The notes beneath the pieces are model-generated. The model did not search any database. It saw only the letters and a list, made by a program, of their open reading frames with translations, and was not told the origin of the DNA. Shown piece by piece: positions 53,267 through 61,858 of a stretch of DNA of 61,935 nt. A program made the position numbers and the translations under genes. The DNA is from Thermoplasmata archaeon (GTDB taxonomy: Archaea; Thermoplasmatota; Thermoplasmata; Sysuiplasmatales; Sysuiplasmataceae): the NCBI GenBank assembly GCA_021817225.1, contig JAKAVR010000004.1, forward strand, positions 1 through 61,935. The letters are read 5' to 3'. Numbering within the stretch: position 1 is the stretch's first letter; each line of letters begins with the position of its first letter.

Positions 53267-53309
53267 GAGCCCGGAGCCCACTGCTGGTGCGCCGCACAGC
53301 ACAATTAAC

Positions 53310-53319
53310 TAATTAAACA
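53310..53319 (+). promoter_or_regulatory. TATA-like box shared region for ubiA and the S2P gene
   Basis: TAATTAAACA, centre about 32 bases before ATG 53346; on the minus strand TTTAATTAGTTAATTG covers the region before the S2P start. Confidence 0.45.
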
Positions 53320-53345
53320 GGGTTGCGGAATTCAGGCCGTTACAA

Positions 53346-54200
53346 ATGGAGCATGGGACGGGTGGAAGTGCGGCAGGTCCGGCAAGTTATCTTGGACTCA
53401 TACGCTACAGGAACTGCATCATGTCGGCTGTCGCGGTGTTTCTGGGCGCGTTTGTTGTGACCGGCAGGTCGATCACGGGCCACCTCATAGCCGTCACGGC
53501 AGGAATGGCCGTTGTCTTCCTGTTCACAGGAGCGGGAAACTCTCTGAACGACTACATAGACGCGGACATAGACAGGGTGGCCCATCCGGAGAGGCCGATT
53601 CCCTCGGGAGCAATAAGAAGGGGGAACGCCAGGCAGCTGTCATTCACTTTTTTCGCGATCTCAATTCTGCTCTCGGCGTTCATTAATGTCTACGCGCTCG
53701 CCGTGGCGCTCGTGTCCCTGGCGATAATGGTATCGTACGAATACAGGCTTAAGAACTCTGGACTGTCCGGGAATGCAGCCATTGCCTGGCTGACTGCATC
53801 GCTGTTCCTGTTCGGGGCGGTCGCGGTTGGCTCAATCTTGCCCGTCTGGGCCTTTTTCGCAACCTCATTCATGGCAACACTGGGCAGGGAAGTGATCAAG
53901 GACATTGAAGACATGGACGCAGACAAGGGCATCAGGAAGACCCTCCCCATGGTCTTGGGAACAAGGAAGTCCATGGCACTGTCAACCGTGTCGCTTGCGG
54001 GGGCAGTTGCGGTAAGCCCCTTCCCGTTCGTATTCCACCAGTTTGGATACATGTTTCTTGCGGTTGTGATTGTTGCTGATGCCATATTTGCATATACGGC
54101 ATACGTGCAGTGGAAGAGCGCCCCGAGGGCGCAGCGTATCGCCAAGGCGGCGATGTACGTTGCAATGCTCGCCTTCCTTGTGGGCGCACTGGAGGTTTGA
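53346..54200 (+). CDS. digeranylgeranylglyceryl phosphate synthase (UbiA family)
   Basis: 284 residues, about eight spans. First Asp motif NSLNDYIDADIDRVAHPERPIPSG (about 66-89) and second motif REVIKDIEDMDADKG (about 179-193) are both present. It adds the second geranylgeranyl chain to geranylgeranylglyceryl phosphate, making the archaeal diether core. The next gene, which makes that substrate, begins 2 bases after its stop, so the two steps of core lipid assembly are one operon. Other UbiA prenyltransferases are less likely given this context. Confidence 0.92.
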   Translation: MEHGTGGSAAGPASYLGLIRYRNCIMSAVAVFLGAFVVTGRSITGHLIAVTAGMAVVFLFTGAGNSLNDYIDADIDRVAHPERPIPSGAIRRGNARQLSFTFFAISILLSAFINVYALAVALVSLAIMVSYEYRLKNSGLSGNAAIAWLTASLFLFGAVAVGSILPVWAFFATSFMATLGREVIKDIEDMDADKGIRKTLPMVLGTRKSMALSTVSLAGAVAVSPFPFVFHQFGYMFLAVVIVADAIFAYTAYVQWKSAPRAQRIAKAAMYVAMLAFLVGALEV

Positions 54201-54202
54201 AA

Positions 54203-54955
54203 ATGGGAAAGGTCATGGAATACATAACCAGGAGCCTGGACAGCGGACCCATGCACATGACTCTGATAGACCCCGACAAGCAGGATCCGGAAGAGGCAGG
54301 GAGGATAACGGCGGAGGCGGAACGGTTCGGGACAGGTGCGATAATGGTCGGCGGGTCCACAGGCGTGGGGCTGGAGATAACGGACAGGACCGTCGCTGAA
54401 GTGAAGTCGAAGGTGAAGGTACCGGTGATTGCCTTCCCGTCCAGCGCGGGTGGGCTCAGCCCCCGTTTCGACGCTGTCTATTTCCTGTCCATGATGAATT
54501 CGATGAACCCGCGGCACATCACGGGAGAGCAGGCTTATGCATCATCCATCGTCAGGGACTTCGGAATTGAGCCAATAGGCATGGGATACATCATTGTGGA
54601 GCCTGGCATGAAGGTGGCTGAAGTGGGGGAAGCTGATGTTGTTGGAAGGAAGGACATTAGGAGGGCAGTGGGCTACGCCCTTGCAGCCCAGTATTTCGGC
54701 ATGAAGCTTGTCTATCTCGAGGCGGGAAGCGGAGCGCATCTTCCAGTGCCGCCGGATATGATCGGCGAGGTGAAGAAACAGCTGTCTATACCGCTGATCG
54801 TCGGAGGCGGGATAAGAGACGGTGCGACGGCGGGCACAGCGGTGAGGTCCGGGGCAGATATTGTGGTTACCGGGACCGTTGTTGAAAAGAACGGAGGGCT
54901 GTCAAAGCTAAGCGAGATAGTACGCGCGGTGAAAAAGGGGCAGGCCGGGCATTAA
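54203..54955 (+). CDS. geranylgeranylglyceryl phosphate synthase
   Basis: 250 residues, PcrB/GGGPS type TIM barrel. HMTLIDPDKQDPEEAG (about 18-33), MVGGSTGV, FPSSAGGLSPRFDAVYFLSMMNS and LEAGSGAHLPVPPDM with GGGIRDGATA are diagnostic. It joins GGPP and G1P, the first committed step of archaeal lipids. ATG 54203 is preceded by a GGAGGT site; the frame's earlier Met lies within ubiA. It is 2 bases after ubiA and overlaps the end of pdxT by 4 bases. Confidence 0.95.
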   Translation: MGKVMEYITRSLDSGPMHMTLIDPDKQDPEEAGRITAEAERFGTGAIMVGGSTGVGLEITDRTVAEVKSKVKVPVIAFPSSAGGLSPRFDAVYFLSMMNSMNPRHITGEQAYASSIVRDFGIEPIGMGYIIVEPGMKVAEVGEADVVGRKDIRRAVGYALAAQYFGMKLVYLEAGSGAHLPVPPDMIGEVKKQLSIPLIVGGGIRDGATAGTAVRSGADIVVTGTVVEKNGGLSKLSEIVRAVKKGQAGH

Positions 54956-55539
54956 ATCTCGAGAAGCATTCTGTGAATCGAGCTGTCGCCTGAGAGTTCA
55001 GGGTGGAAGACAAGCCCCACGATATTGTCCTGCCTCGCCATGGCGATCCTGTCGCCTATTCTGGATAGCGGTTTGCAGTTGCCCCATGTTTCAATGATTG
55101 CCGGAGCCCGGATGAAAACACCCCTGAATTTGTCAGTCAGGCCGTCAATGCTGAGATCAGCCTCAAACGACTCCCTCTGCCTTCCGAAGTAGTTTCTGTC
55201 CACCCTCATGTCCATCAGGCCGAGCAGGCTCGTCGAGGTACTGTCCACCTGCCTGTCCCCCTTCTTTGCAAGAAGTATGCAGCCTGCGCATGTCCCCATC
55301 AGAGGCATCCCCTCATTCGCCCTTCTGATTATTGCATCGAACATTCCAAACCGTTTCAGCAATTTCGATATCGTAGTGCTTTCGCCGCCGGGAATGACGA
55401 GCGCGTCCACTTCTCTAACCTCTTCAACATTCCTTACCCTGATCGCTTCCCCGTGCATCGACAGGGAAGCCATTGCCGACTCAAGTGCAGCCAGATGTTC
55501 GCTCACATCACCCTGAATTGAAATTACGCCTGCCTTCAT
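54952..55539 (-). CDS. pdxT: pyridoxal 5'-phosphate synthase glutaminase subunit
   Basis: 195 residues. PdxT hydrolyses glutamine and passes ammonia to PdxS for vitamin B6 synthesis. The GGESTTISKLL loop (about 52-62), catalytic Cys in GTCAGCILLA (about 83-92), GRQRESFEA and FHPEL His/Glu (about 178-182) are all present. No pdxS gene is in the window. It is convergent with the GGGP synthase gene. Confidence 0.94.
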   Translation of the reverse strand: MKAGVISIQGDVSEHLAALESAMASLSMHGEAIRVRNVEEVREVDALVIPGGESTTISKLLKRFGMFDAIIRRANEGMPLMGTCAGCILLAKKGDRQVDSTSTSLLGLMDMRVDRNYFGRQRESFEADLSIDGLTDKFRGVFIRAPAIIETWGNCKPLSRIGDRIAMARQDNIVGLVFHPELSGDSSIHRMLLEI

Positions 55540-55633
55540 CGTATTGGGGGAACGAATACAAGCCCGATTTTATCCTTTTTGCTCCTGCAATCCTAATCAA
55601 AAGGAATAAAGCGAAGAGCAGTAATTTTGAGGT

Positions 55634-56104
55634 GTGAGAGCGCATCACCGCAACCTGGACGAAAATTGCGTATTCTGCAGGATAATAGAGGGAAAGGCAC
55701 CCAGCTTCAGTGTTTATGAGAATGATTCGGCAATAGCCTTCCTTGACACTTTTCCAATTGTTCCCGGGCACACACTCATCATGCCAAAGGTGCACATCGC
55801 AGACATGACCGATGTGCCCGGGGAACTGTTGGCATCCGTATTTGACGTGGCGAAACTGATTTCCAGGTCGTTCTATTCAATGGGATACACCGCGGTAAAC
55901 TATCTCGTCAACGAACGGGCGGACGCAGGTCAGGTGATCTTCCATGTCCACTGCCACGTCATACCCAGGAAACCCAACGACGGCATAGACCTGAGAATGA
56001 GAAGGGCCCGTCTTCCAGGAGAAGAAATGGAAAGGACAGCATCGAACATAAGGACAGAAATACTCCGGACCGCCTCGCAGGGAATGCCTGAGCCTGATCC
56101 CTGA
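55634..56104 (+). CDS. HIT family hydrolase
   Basis: 156 residues. An N-terminal zinc-like pair CVFC, then IVPGHTLIMPKVH and the HIT triad HVHCHVIPRK (about 111-120). It likely hydrolyses AMP-linked or dinucleoside compounds. Starts with GTG 55634 after a TTGAGG run; another in-frame Met is not present before ENCVFC. It lies divergent from pdxT and upstream of the tRNA-Tyr gene on the opposite strand. Confidence 0.9.
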   Translation: MRAHHRNLDENCVFCRIIEGKAPSFSVYENDSAIAFLDTFPIVPGHTLIMPKVHIADMTDVPGELLASVFDVAKLISRSFYSMGYTAVNYLVNERADAGQVIFHVHCHVIPRKPNDGIDLRMRRARLPGEEMERTASNIRTEILRTASQGMPEPDP

Positions 56105-56152
56105 GGAGAAACTGGGCACGCGCGGCAAACGGCAAGAGAAAACGAAGGCATG

Positions 56153-56261
56153 TCCCGACTCCCGGATTTGAACCGGGGACCTGCTGATCTCAGCGGCAAC
56201 AATCGGATTAGCCGATAACACAACTACAGTCAGCCGCTCTACCAGTCTGAGCTAAGTCGGG
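56153..56261 (-). tRNA. tRNA-Tyr (GUA) with 35-base intron
   Basis: On the minus strand a full cloverleaf folds: acceptor CCCGACT/AGTCGGG, D-arm GCTC/GAGC, anticodon stem GCTGA/TCAGC, T-arm CCCGG TTCAAAT CCGGG, discriminator A. Loop bases are C, T, GTA, G, then the intron, then A, so the anticodon is GUA. The C1-G72 pair and A73 are archaeal Tyr identity elements. The intron (56189-56223) sits at the usual position after base 37 and contains its own hairpin ATCGG-CTAAT-CCGAT. A TATA-like box 56281-56290 lies about 25 bases upstream. Confidence 0.95.
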
Positions 56262-56678
56262 TCAATCTCAAATTGCAATCAGTATATAGTATTTATTCCG
56301 TCCGCAAATCATGGCGCCTGAAGACGATTCTGGTGCGGTTTCGAGCAGCCGGAAAACATCTGGTTTGAACAGGAACAGCTCTCAGATTCGGAATGAATGT
56401 GACTTGTGCCAAATCTTGAAAAACAGGCTTTCATTTCGACGAGGCAGAGGATTAGTGCGCAGGTATCGAAGGCAGGTATGTCCTGAATGACAGGCCTTGA
56501 AGGGAGTGCGTGAATCAAACCTCAGCAATCAGCTTGGTGTGGAATAATTCAAACAGTCCAGATTGATTGAAAGAAGCAGGCAGATTGGAGAGGTTGAGCA
56601 AAAATTTCGTACCGCAATTCCATGCTTGACCCTTCGATCACCGGAACAGCGCCCGGGTAGCTTGAAGGCAATGTGGCC
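56262..56678. other. gene-free stretch after the tRNA promoter
   Basis: Apart from the tRNA promoter at its left end I see no gene. Possible short frames (for example minus strand 56309-56518, Cys- and Ser-rich) look like chance reading. Confidence 0.45.
56281..56290 (-). promoter_or_regulatory. TATA box of tRNA-Tyr
   Basis: ACTATATACT on the minus strand, about 25 bases before the mature 5' end. Confidence 0.55.
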
Positions 56679-57680
56679 TCAGTTTGCCTCTTCGACACGC
56701 TTCAGCACTCGCATCGCCTTTAGCGTGATCCATTTACTTGGCATTCCAGGACGTTCGAGCGTCAGCGGTCTCGTGTTTCGCCGAGTGTCGTGCGGTACCT
56801 CGTCAGGATGGGAACGATCGAGAAGCCATGTCCCGTCCTTTCTTCGTTTGCTGGAAAGTATCTGAAGGGCCGGCTGAAGTCGTCGATCACCGGCGTAACC
56901 CAGCCCTGTCAGGACATCAAGTCCCACGAGAATGTCATAAAAGTAATGCGTAGGATAGTGGAACCTGAACCAGGGAGAGTACCTCGCACCCTCCTTGAAC
57001 AGATTCCGTTCGAGATAGAACTCAGCACCTCTCTCAATTGCACGCTTGATCGCGGCAGTTCTGCCTGCCTTCGGAATCGTGGATAAAGCAGAGAGCGCCT
57101 CCCAGCAGTCCAGAGTCCCAGGCTTCCCCTGTGAACAGTTCCAGCCACCATCTTCCCGCTGGTCCTCAATCATCCAGTCGTATAGTTTCCTTATCCTCCT
57201 GTCGTCGCCATAACCGAACCGAGACATCATGGCCGCCGTGTTTCCTACGATGCATACTTCCTCGGTGAAAATGTTAAGTGGCGAGCCGAGTGAAAGCATG
57301 TACCTGAAGACCTGTTCAGACAACCTCTGTACACCTGGTTCAGATTTCGTGAAGCCCATATCGGAAAGGATCATTCCCCGCCAGATCGAAGACCTGAAAA
57401 GGGGAAATCGGAGGAAGTTGAACCATTCCCGGGGGGATCTGGGTTCGTGAGCCTCCCAGTAACCCTCGGGCTTCTGCGTTTTCATAATGTCATGCCCCCA
57501 GCCTGAATACGGGATCAGTGAATTGGCCCTCTTTGCCTCCCCGTCATTTTCACTCATGTCGAGGAGATCAATCATGGTGTAGTATCTGACCGAAGGCTGG
57601 TTCTCCTCCAGCAACCAATTGGTCACATTGGCTCCCGGACCGTCATCGTTTGAATGGTTTCTCTTCAGCATGGGAAGCAA
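56679..57680 (-). CDS. prenyltransferase/squalene-oxidase repeat (alpha-alpha barrel) protein
   Basis: 333 residues, helical, with repeats of the terpenoid-cyclase/prenyltransferase type: DWMIEDQREDGGWNCSQGKPGTLDCWEALSALS and LQILSSKRRKDGTWLLDRS are typical QW-like units. I do not see a squalene-cyclase catalytic DxDD motif, so it is probably not a cyclase; such proteins are common but of unknown role in archaea. Met1 at 57680 or Met4 at 57671 could start it. It sits between the housekeeping genes and the insertion-sequence region. Confidence 0.75.
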   Translation of the reverse strand: MLPMLKRNHSNDDGPGANVTNWLLEENQPSVRYYTMIDLLDMSENDGEAKRANSLIPYSGWGHDIMKTQKPEGYWEAHEPRSPREWFNFLRFPLFRSSIWRGMILSDMGFTKSEPGVQRLSEQVFRYMLSLGSPLNIFTEEVCIVGNTAAMMSRFGYGDDRRIRKLYDWMIEDQREDGGWNCSQGKPGTLDCWEALSALSTIPKAGRTAAIKRAIERGAEFYLERNLFKEGARYSPWFRFHYPTHYFYDILVGLDVLTGLGYAGDRRLQPALQILSSKRRKDGTWLLDRSHPDEVPHDTRRNTRPLTLERPGMPSKWITLKAMRVLKRVEEAN

Positions 57681-57931
57681 GTTCAGAAGTGTGCACGTCT
57701 CGAACCTTATAAATCATGATTGGTTTGCAAGTGTACGCCATTCTTCAGCAGGAAGCTGTGTTGATGCCTTGATTGGTTCTGATATGGCACCCAAGATCAC
57801 ACAATCGGGCTTAAAACCGAGTCTACTGGAATAAAATCACAAAACCTAAAAATTTCACAACGCCACCAGCGTAGGCTTTGTGAAAGAACGAGCGAAAAGA
57901 TATGACTTTTTTCACAGGACGAACAATAAAT
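57681..57931. other. intergenic stretch with repeated TTCACA motifs
   Basis: Short motifs related to TTCACA recur (near 57856, 57914 and 57938), and TTCACAA/TTGTGAA form an inverted pair flanking about 15 bases (57856-57884). This may be the end of the adjacent transposase element. No gene seen. Confidence 0.35.
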
Positions 57932-59300
57932 TCACAGTTCTGATCCGCTGTTATCTTCCCCGATACATCGAACCAAGTATGGTGAATGTGCTCCGCTCGT
58001 CACAGTGTCGGTATCGGGAGGGTAAGGGAAGCTGATTCCGCGTTTGAAGATTTCGTGTATCACTACGGATATGTTGTATGCGATGATTTTGCAGTAAGCC
58101 TCATTGACTTGTGCTGTAGGGTTCTTTGACTTTATTGTCTCTCCGAATTTCGTCTTGATGGCAGCAAAGACCGACTCGACGTTGGAACGGACATGATACC
58201 GCCTGTCAAATTCATCACGGTTCAGAGTGAAGAGATAGTACATCTTCTTCCAGCCTGGAGATCCTTTGGCCATCGGAATAGAATCAGATTTGAAGGGGAT
58301 GATGACATCAACCCCCAGATTCGAACCTACGTTGAAGTTCAACCTGCTCAGGTATCCCTTATCTGCCACGGCCGTTCCTATGTCAAATCCTGCATGCAAT
58401 GCATCCGTCAGGAGTTCCGGAAACAGATTTACGTCAGCAATGTTGTTTTGAGTGACAGACGCTCTGAATACTCCGTGAGTTTCGCAACCCACAAGAATGG
58501 ATGACTTGAGCCAGATGTTCTTTCTTGTTGGTCCGTGTTTCTCCTGGCAATAGAAACCGTACGCAGTCGTCCTGAAACCCGAAGAGTCGATTGCAACGGT
58601 AGCTCTATCTTCGAGAGCTGCCAATGGCAGGGAAGAGAAGGATACAAGGTCTTTCAGAATTGGAGTCACATCTTTCCTAACGAGCAATCTTGAAGATATG
58701 GAGTAGTTAGGGACGAAATTGATCATTTCGTTCTCTGTCGCTCTTTCAAGGAAACCATAGGATCTCCTACAGGAATACATCGAAGCGACTTTTCTTATGG
58801 TGCAGAACAAATCTGTCGAAAACTCTGTCCGTGGTCTGCCTGTAGCCCGCGTTTGCCGAGGGTCGGCAATATTGGCCACCAAATCGCGCAATAAGGGATC
58901 AAACAGCTTGAGTTCCGCTTTTTGAGCAAGATCGTAAGTTTCCCAATCCTGTGTGCAAGAAACACTTTGAATTGTGTCTTCGGCCACTTGCACTTCATCG
59001 ATGAGATGCTCTTGTCTGACCAATACTGCAGCTATGTGCTTACAGATTTCCTCCTCTTCGCGAAAGAATCTGCATTCACATGTCCAGCGATCGATCATAT
59101 CATTAACTCTGTATCTGCCCGCACCAGTTTCAGAAGCTACAGAGAACTCACCTTTTCCCAAGTATTCGATTGCATTCGGGAATTTCCTTAGTAGCCTTTC
59201 TCCCTTTTCCTTGAGCGACTTAGTTAACTTCATCTTGAATTGCCTTTTTATTGGCTTATTATTTGCCTTATATGTTAGTCATATTATTTAAAGTTTTGTC
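57840..59300 (-). mobile_element. insertion sequence carrying the SWIM transposase (ends approximate)
   Basis: A complete transposase lies in AT-rich flanking DNA unlike the surrounding GC-rich genes. The limits given are guesses; no inverted repeat or target duplication was found by eye. Confidence 0.55.
57932..59233 (-). CDS. transposase with SWIM zinc finger and DDE domain
   Basis: 433 residues. An N-terminal SWIM finger, TCECRFFREEEEICKHI (Cys52, Cys54, Cys64, His66), then a DDE catalytic core with Asp216 (VAIDSSGF), Asp291 (AVADKGY) and Glu353 (RSNVESVFAAIK with FG following), an IS4/IS5-superfamily arrangement. The frame is intact, so the element may still be active. AT-rich DNA upstream (59234-59335) holds the likely promoter. 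I could not identify terminal inverted repeats with confidence, so the element's ends are unknown. Confidence 0.9.
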   Translation of the reverse strand: MKLTKSLKEKGERLLRKFPNAIEYLGKGEFSVASETGAGRYRVNDMIDRWTCECRFFREEEEICKHIAAVLVRQEHLIDEVQVAEDTIQSVSCTQDWETYDLAQKAELKLFDPLLRDLVANIADPRQTRATGRPRTEFSTDLFCTIRKVASMYSCRRSYGFLERATENEMINFVPNYSISSRLLVRKDVTPILKDLVSFSSLPLAALEDRATVAIDSSGFRTTAYGFYCQEKHGPTRKNIWLKSSILVGCETHGVFRASVTQNNIADVNLFPELLTDALHAGFDIGTAVADKGYLSRLNFNVGSNLGVDVIIPFKSDSIPMAKGSPGWKKMYYLFTLNRDEFDRRYHVRSNVESVFAAIKTKFGETIKSKNPTAQVNEAYCKIIAYNISVVIHEIFKRGISFPYPPDTDTVTSGAHSPYLVRCIGEDNSGSEL

Positions 59301-59376
59301 TTATCTATGAGCCAATATCTTAGCCAAATATACTTAAACCGGAACTCACATAATGCATTGAGGATCTGAGGATCAA

Positions 59377-59571
59377 GTGTCAAGAATATTCAAGTCGAAA
59401 GTAACGCGTGTAATGCCAACCTCCAGTTCACTACGAGCAACAATTCCTGAGGGCGTTGCTGCCCTGATTGGTGCTGAACATGGTTCCACTCTGTTATGGG
59501 AGACTGAACCTGGATCAACCAAAGTTGTGGTATCGGTTGAGGGGGAAAAGGGCTCACAAAGAGCGCGTTAA
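59377..59571 (+). CDS. AbrB/SpoVT-type DNA-binding protein
   Basis: 64 residues, GTG start. The swapped-hairpin AbrB fold is recognisable from VTRVMPTSSSLRATIPEGVAALIGAEHGSTLLWE. It resembles antitoxins or transition regulators; no toxin gene is adjacent (only an IS256-type remnant follows). A TATA-like ATATACTTAA (about 59326-59335) lies 45 bases upstream. Confidence 0.75.
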   Translation: MSRIFKSKVTRVMPTSSSLRATIPEGVAALIGAEHGSTLLWETEPGSTKVVVSVEGEKGSQRAR

Positions 59572-59593
59572 ATCCCGCTTTAACTTGAGTTTC

Positions 59594-59896
59594 TCATGTT
59601 TCCCACTTCTTGGCGCTGATGTCCTTTGCATACATTGCGGCGATGAAGTCCTCAATGCCAGTGTATCTCTGATATGGCTGGAATATCTGTGTCCTGAAGG
59701 TGCCTTCCCTGTCCCTAGGCACCTTCAAGTTGTCGATGTGGCCATACCTTGTTGTCAGATCCCTCTCGTAATGGCCGTTCCTGGTGCCATTCGAGTGTTC
59801 CAGGAACACATCTCGTTCGATTCCCATTACGCGTTCAAGCTCTTCTTTCAGAACTTTCTTTACAGCCGAGTCCAACCCTGTTTCGATATCCTTCAC
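59594..59896 (-). pseudogene. IS256/Mutator transposase N-terminal remnant
   Basis: 100 residues matching the start of an IS256-type transposase (VLKEELERVMGIERDVFLEH, NGHYERDLTTRYGHIDNLKVPRDREGTF, FIAAMYAKDIS), ending where the catalytic domain should begin. Not functional alone. It belongs to a different copy from the plus-strand remnant at 60506. Confidence 0.8.
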
Positions 59897-59995
59897 GACA
59901 TTACCCTCCTCAGGGAGTCGTGGAGGTATCCTTTGCTTCTACACAAAACTTAATGCACTACCTTAATTAATGGGACGAATGATAATATTATTGGT

Positions 59996-60241
59996 ATGGC
60001 AAGAATGAATAGGCGGTTTAAGGCAGCCCTGCTGGGCGTGCTCATAGTGGTGGTCGCCTGTGTAATACTCTTCGTACCATTTATTCCAGAGGCAATAGGA
60101 GCCCCTGTACAACAGGTTGGTTATCCTCGTTTCATATTTCATTACTATGGATCGATTGGCTACGTGCTGTTTGGCCTCGGGGTAACATACTGGAGAGGCG
60201 AGTTTTATTGGGGCCCTCCACCACCATATTTCTATGCATAA
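59996..60241 (+). CDS. small hypothetical membrane protein
   Basis: 81 residues with two hydrophobic segments (about 9-30 and 48-65) and an aromatic/proline-rich tail ending in a GPPPPYFYA. The ATG at 59996 lies about 28 bases after a TTAATTAAT box (about 59963-59971), the spacing of a leaderless gene. No family recognised; surrounded by transposase fragments. Confidence 0.5.
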   Translation: MARMNRRFKAALLGVLIVVVACVILFVPFIPEAIGAPVQQVGYPRFIFHYYGSIGYVLFGLGVTYWRGEFYWGPPPPYFYA

Positions 60242-60505
60242 TCACTCAAGTCTTATGTGAACTTCCACCTTACTATGAGAGAGCCCATACCCTACGGGCC
60301 AAAGCCTTTCACGCATACCGTCACGCAGCATCAGGCTTGTATTTTGGAATAGCCGTGTCGTTAGATTTGTCTACTGCACTGTGAATTTGAAACGACAAAC
60401 TTCGGCATAGACTGTCTTGAAAACGGACGTGTACACATTTTGCTGTAAATTTCAATAAGACACTGTACCTTCCCTTCACCCTTGAGTCATTAGGAGTGAA
60501 TCAGA
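60242..60505. other. intergenic stretch before the IS256 remnant
   Basis: No gene seen. It may include the left end of the IS256-type element. Confidence 0.35.
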
Positions 60506-61003
60506 ATGGAAGCACAGGGCATAGAGAACAAGGAAATCAGGGATTTAATAGCTAGCTATCTGGAAGGCAATGAGCAGGGAATGCGTGAACTCATGACATG
60601 GTTTCTCAACCATGTCATGGATCATGAGGCGGAACAGCAGTCCGGTGCAGGCAAGTACGTAAGGGGAAGGGGCAGGAGAGCACACAGGAACGGACACAGG
60701 GAGCGGTCACTCAGCACAAGGCATGGACTCCTTCAGCTGTCCAAGCCGCAGCTGAGGGAGTTCCCCTTCAGGACAAGGGTCTTCGAAACCTATTCCAGGG
60801 TGGAGAATGCGCTCACCAGTGTCATAATGGAATCGTACATACAGGGTGTTGCCACAAGGGATGTGCGCAGTGTTGTGGAAAGCCTGGGTGTGGAGAACAT
60901 ATCGCCATCCACTGTGTCAAGTGACGTGCTTACTATTGATCCGTACAGTGCGCGTGTGGAGTCCAGAGGAGAGGGGAAGGGCTTCCTTGGATCCGCTTTC
61001 TTT
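60506..61003 (+). pseudogene. IS256/Mutator transposase, 5' part, interrupted by an IS3-type element
   Basis: Reads EAQGIENKEIRDLIASYLEG, NGHRERSLSTRHGLLQLSKPQLREFPF and VIMESYIQGVATRDVRSVVESLG in order, the IS256-type N terminus and start of the catalytic domain. Similarity ends around residues 150-155 (about base 60965), after which the frame runs into the IS3-type sequence and stops at 61102 by chance. The original gene was split by that insertion. Confidence 0.8.
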
Positions 61004-61858
61004 CATAATATTACCTCCATATCAGCTGACTTTTCAACAGATTTCCTGAACTCACTAGGCGTCATATATTCGAGCGAGGAGTGCGGCCTTTCCTCATTGT
61101 AATGCCTGACGGCTTTGGATAGCATGAGCTTAGTTTCAGCGAAGCTCATGCTTTCCCGGATGAAGACATAGTCTATCTTGAAATGGCCGTGCAGTGCTTC
61201 CACCATGCCGTTGTCCTCGGGCTTCCTCTTCCTGATTGCCTCGAGCCTTATGCCGAGCAGACCGCATCTTTCCCTGATTGCAGTCGATGTGAACTGGCTG
61301 CCGCCGTCTGTCTTCAGGCGTAGAGCGTCCGCCCTGCCTGAAGGGATTGTGTTTATTACGGCGTCCTCGACAACGGCGAACGCTTCCGCCGCTCCGCACG
61401 ATGCTATGGAATCCCATGCCCTGATGTCCCTGGTGCATGAATCCTCAATCTCAATGAATGCACAGGGGCCGAAATCTATCGTATCTATGTATGTTATGTC
61501 CTCATACTACCGGACGTCAGGAACATCAGAAACGAGATTGCCTGTCTGAGACAGTCTCGGCTTGGGGAAGTGCGTCTCCCTGAGCAGGTGCATTTCACCC
61601 ATTATGCGCCTGACCCTGTTTTGTGCTGATGAATGTGCGCTGTCTTCGCAGCGGCGCCCATATGCGACGGTAGCCGTATGTGATGTTCTCTCCGGCAAAT
61701 GTCCTGATAATGTCCCTCTTCTCCGATTCATCGGTCCTGAGGCGCCTGCAGGGAGCTCGTTTCACATACTGGAATGTCGATCTGGATGTGTGAAGCATGG
61801 AGGCGGCCGAGAGTGCAGTGATCTCTCCCTTGCCTATCATTGCCCTGAACGCCTCCAT
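61003..61858 (-). pseudogene. IS3-type transposase orfB, frameshifted and with an in-frame TAG
   Basis: Read from the right, the frame encodes MEAFRAMIGKGEITALSAASMLHTSRSTFQ and ITYGYRRIWAPLRR, then shifts near 61650 into the frame with NRVRRIMGEMHLLRE, meets TAG at about 61506-61508, then continues in frame as YEDITYIDTIDFGPCAFIE, DGGSQFTS and DYVFIRESMSF to a stop at 61003. The DDE pattern (D in ITYIDT, D in LKTDGGSQ, and E in KPEDNGMVE) is recognisable. It cannot be functional as written. Confidence 0.85.

Noticed and set aside
52766-53308. 180-codon plus-strand frame opposite the S2P gene
   Set aside because: Antisense to the HExxH metalloprotease; no known motif.
57840-59300. terminal inverted repeats for the SWIM element
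   Set aside because: I compared both flanks by eye and found only local inverted pairs such as TTCACAA/TTGTGAA, none joining both ends.
61500-61510. TAG read as pyrrolysine
   Set aside because: A nearby frameshift already shows the gene is decayed, and no Pyl genes are seen in the window.
61178-61549. 123-codon plus-strand frame over the IS3 region
   Set aside because: The opposite strand carries recognisable transposase catalytic motifs, so this is its antisense shadow.
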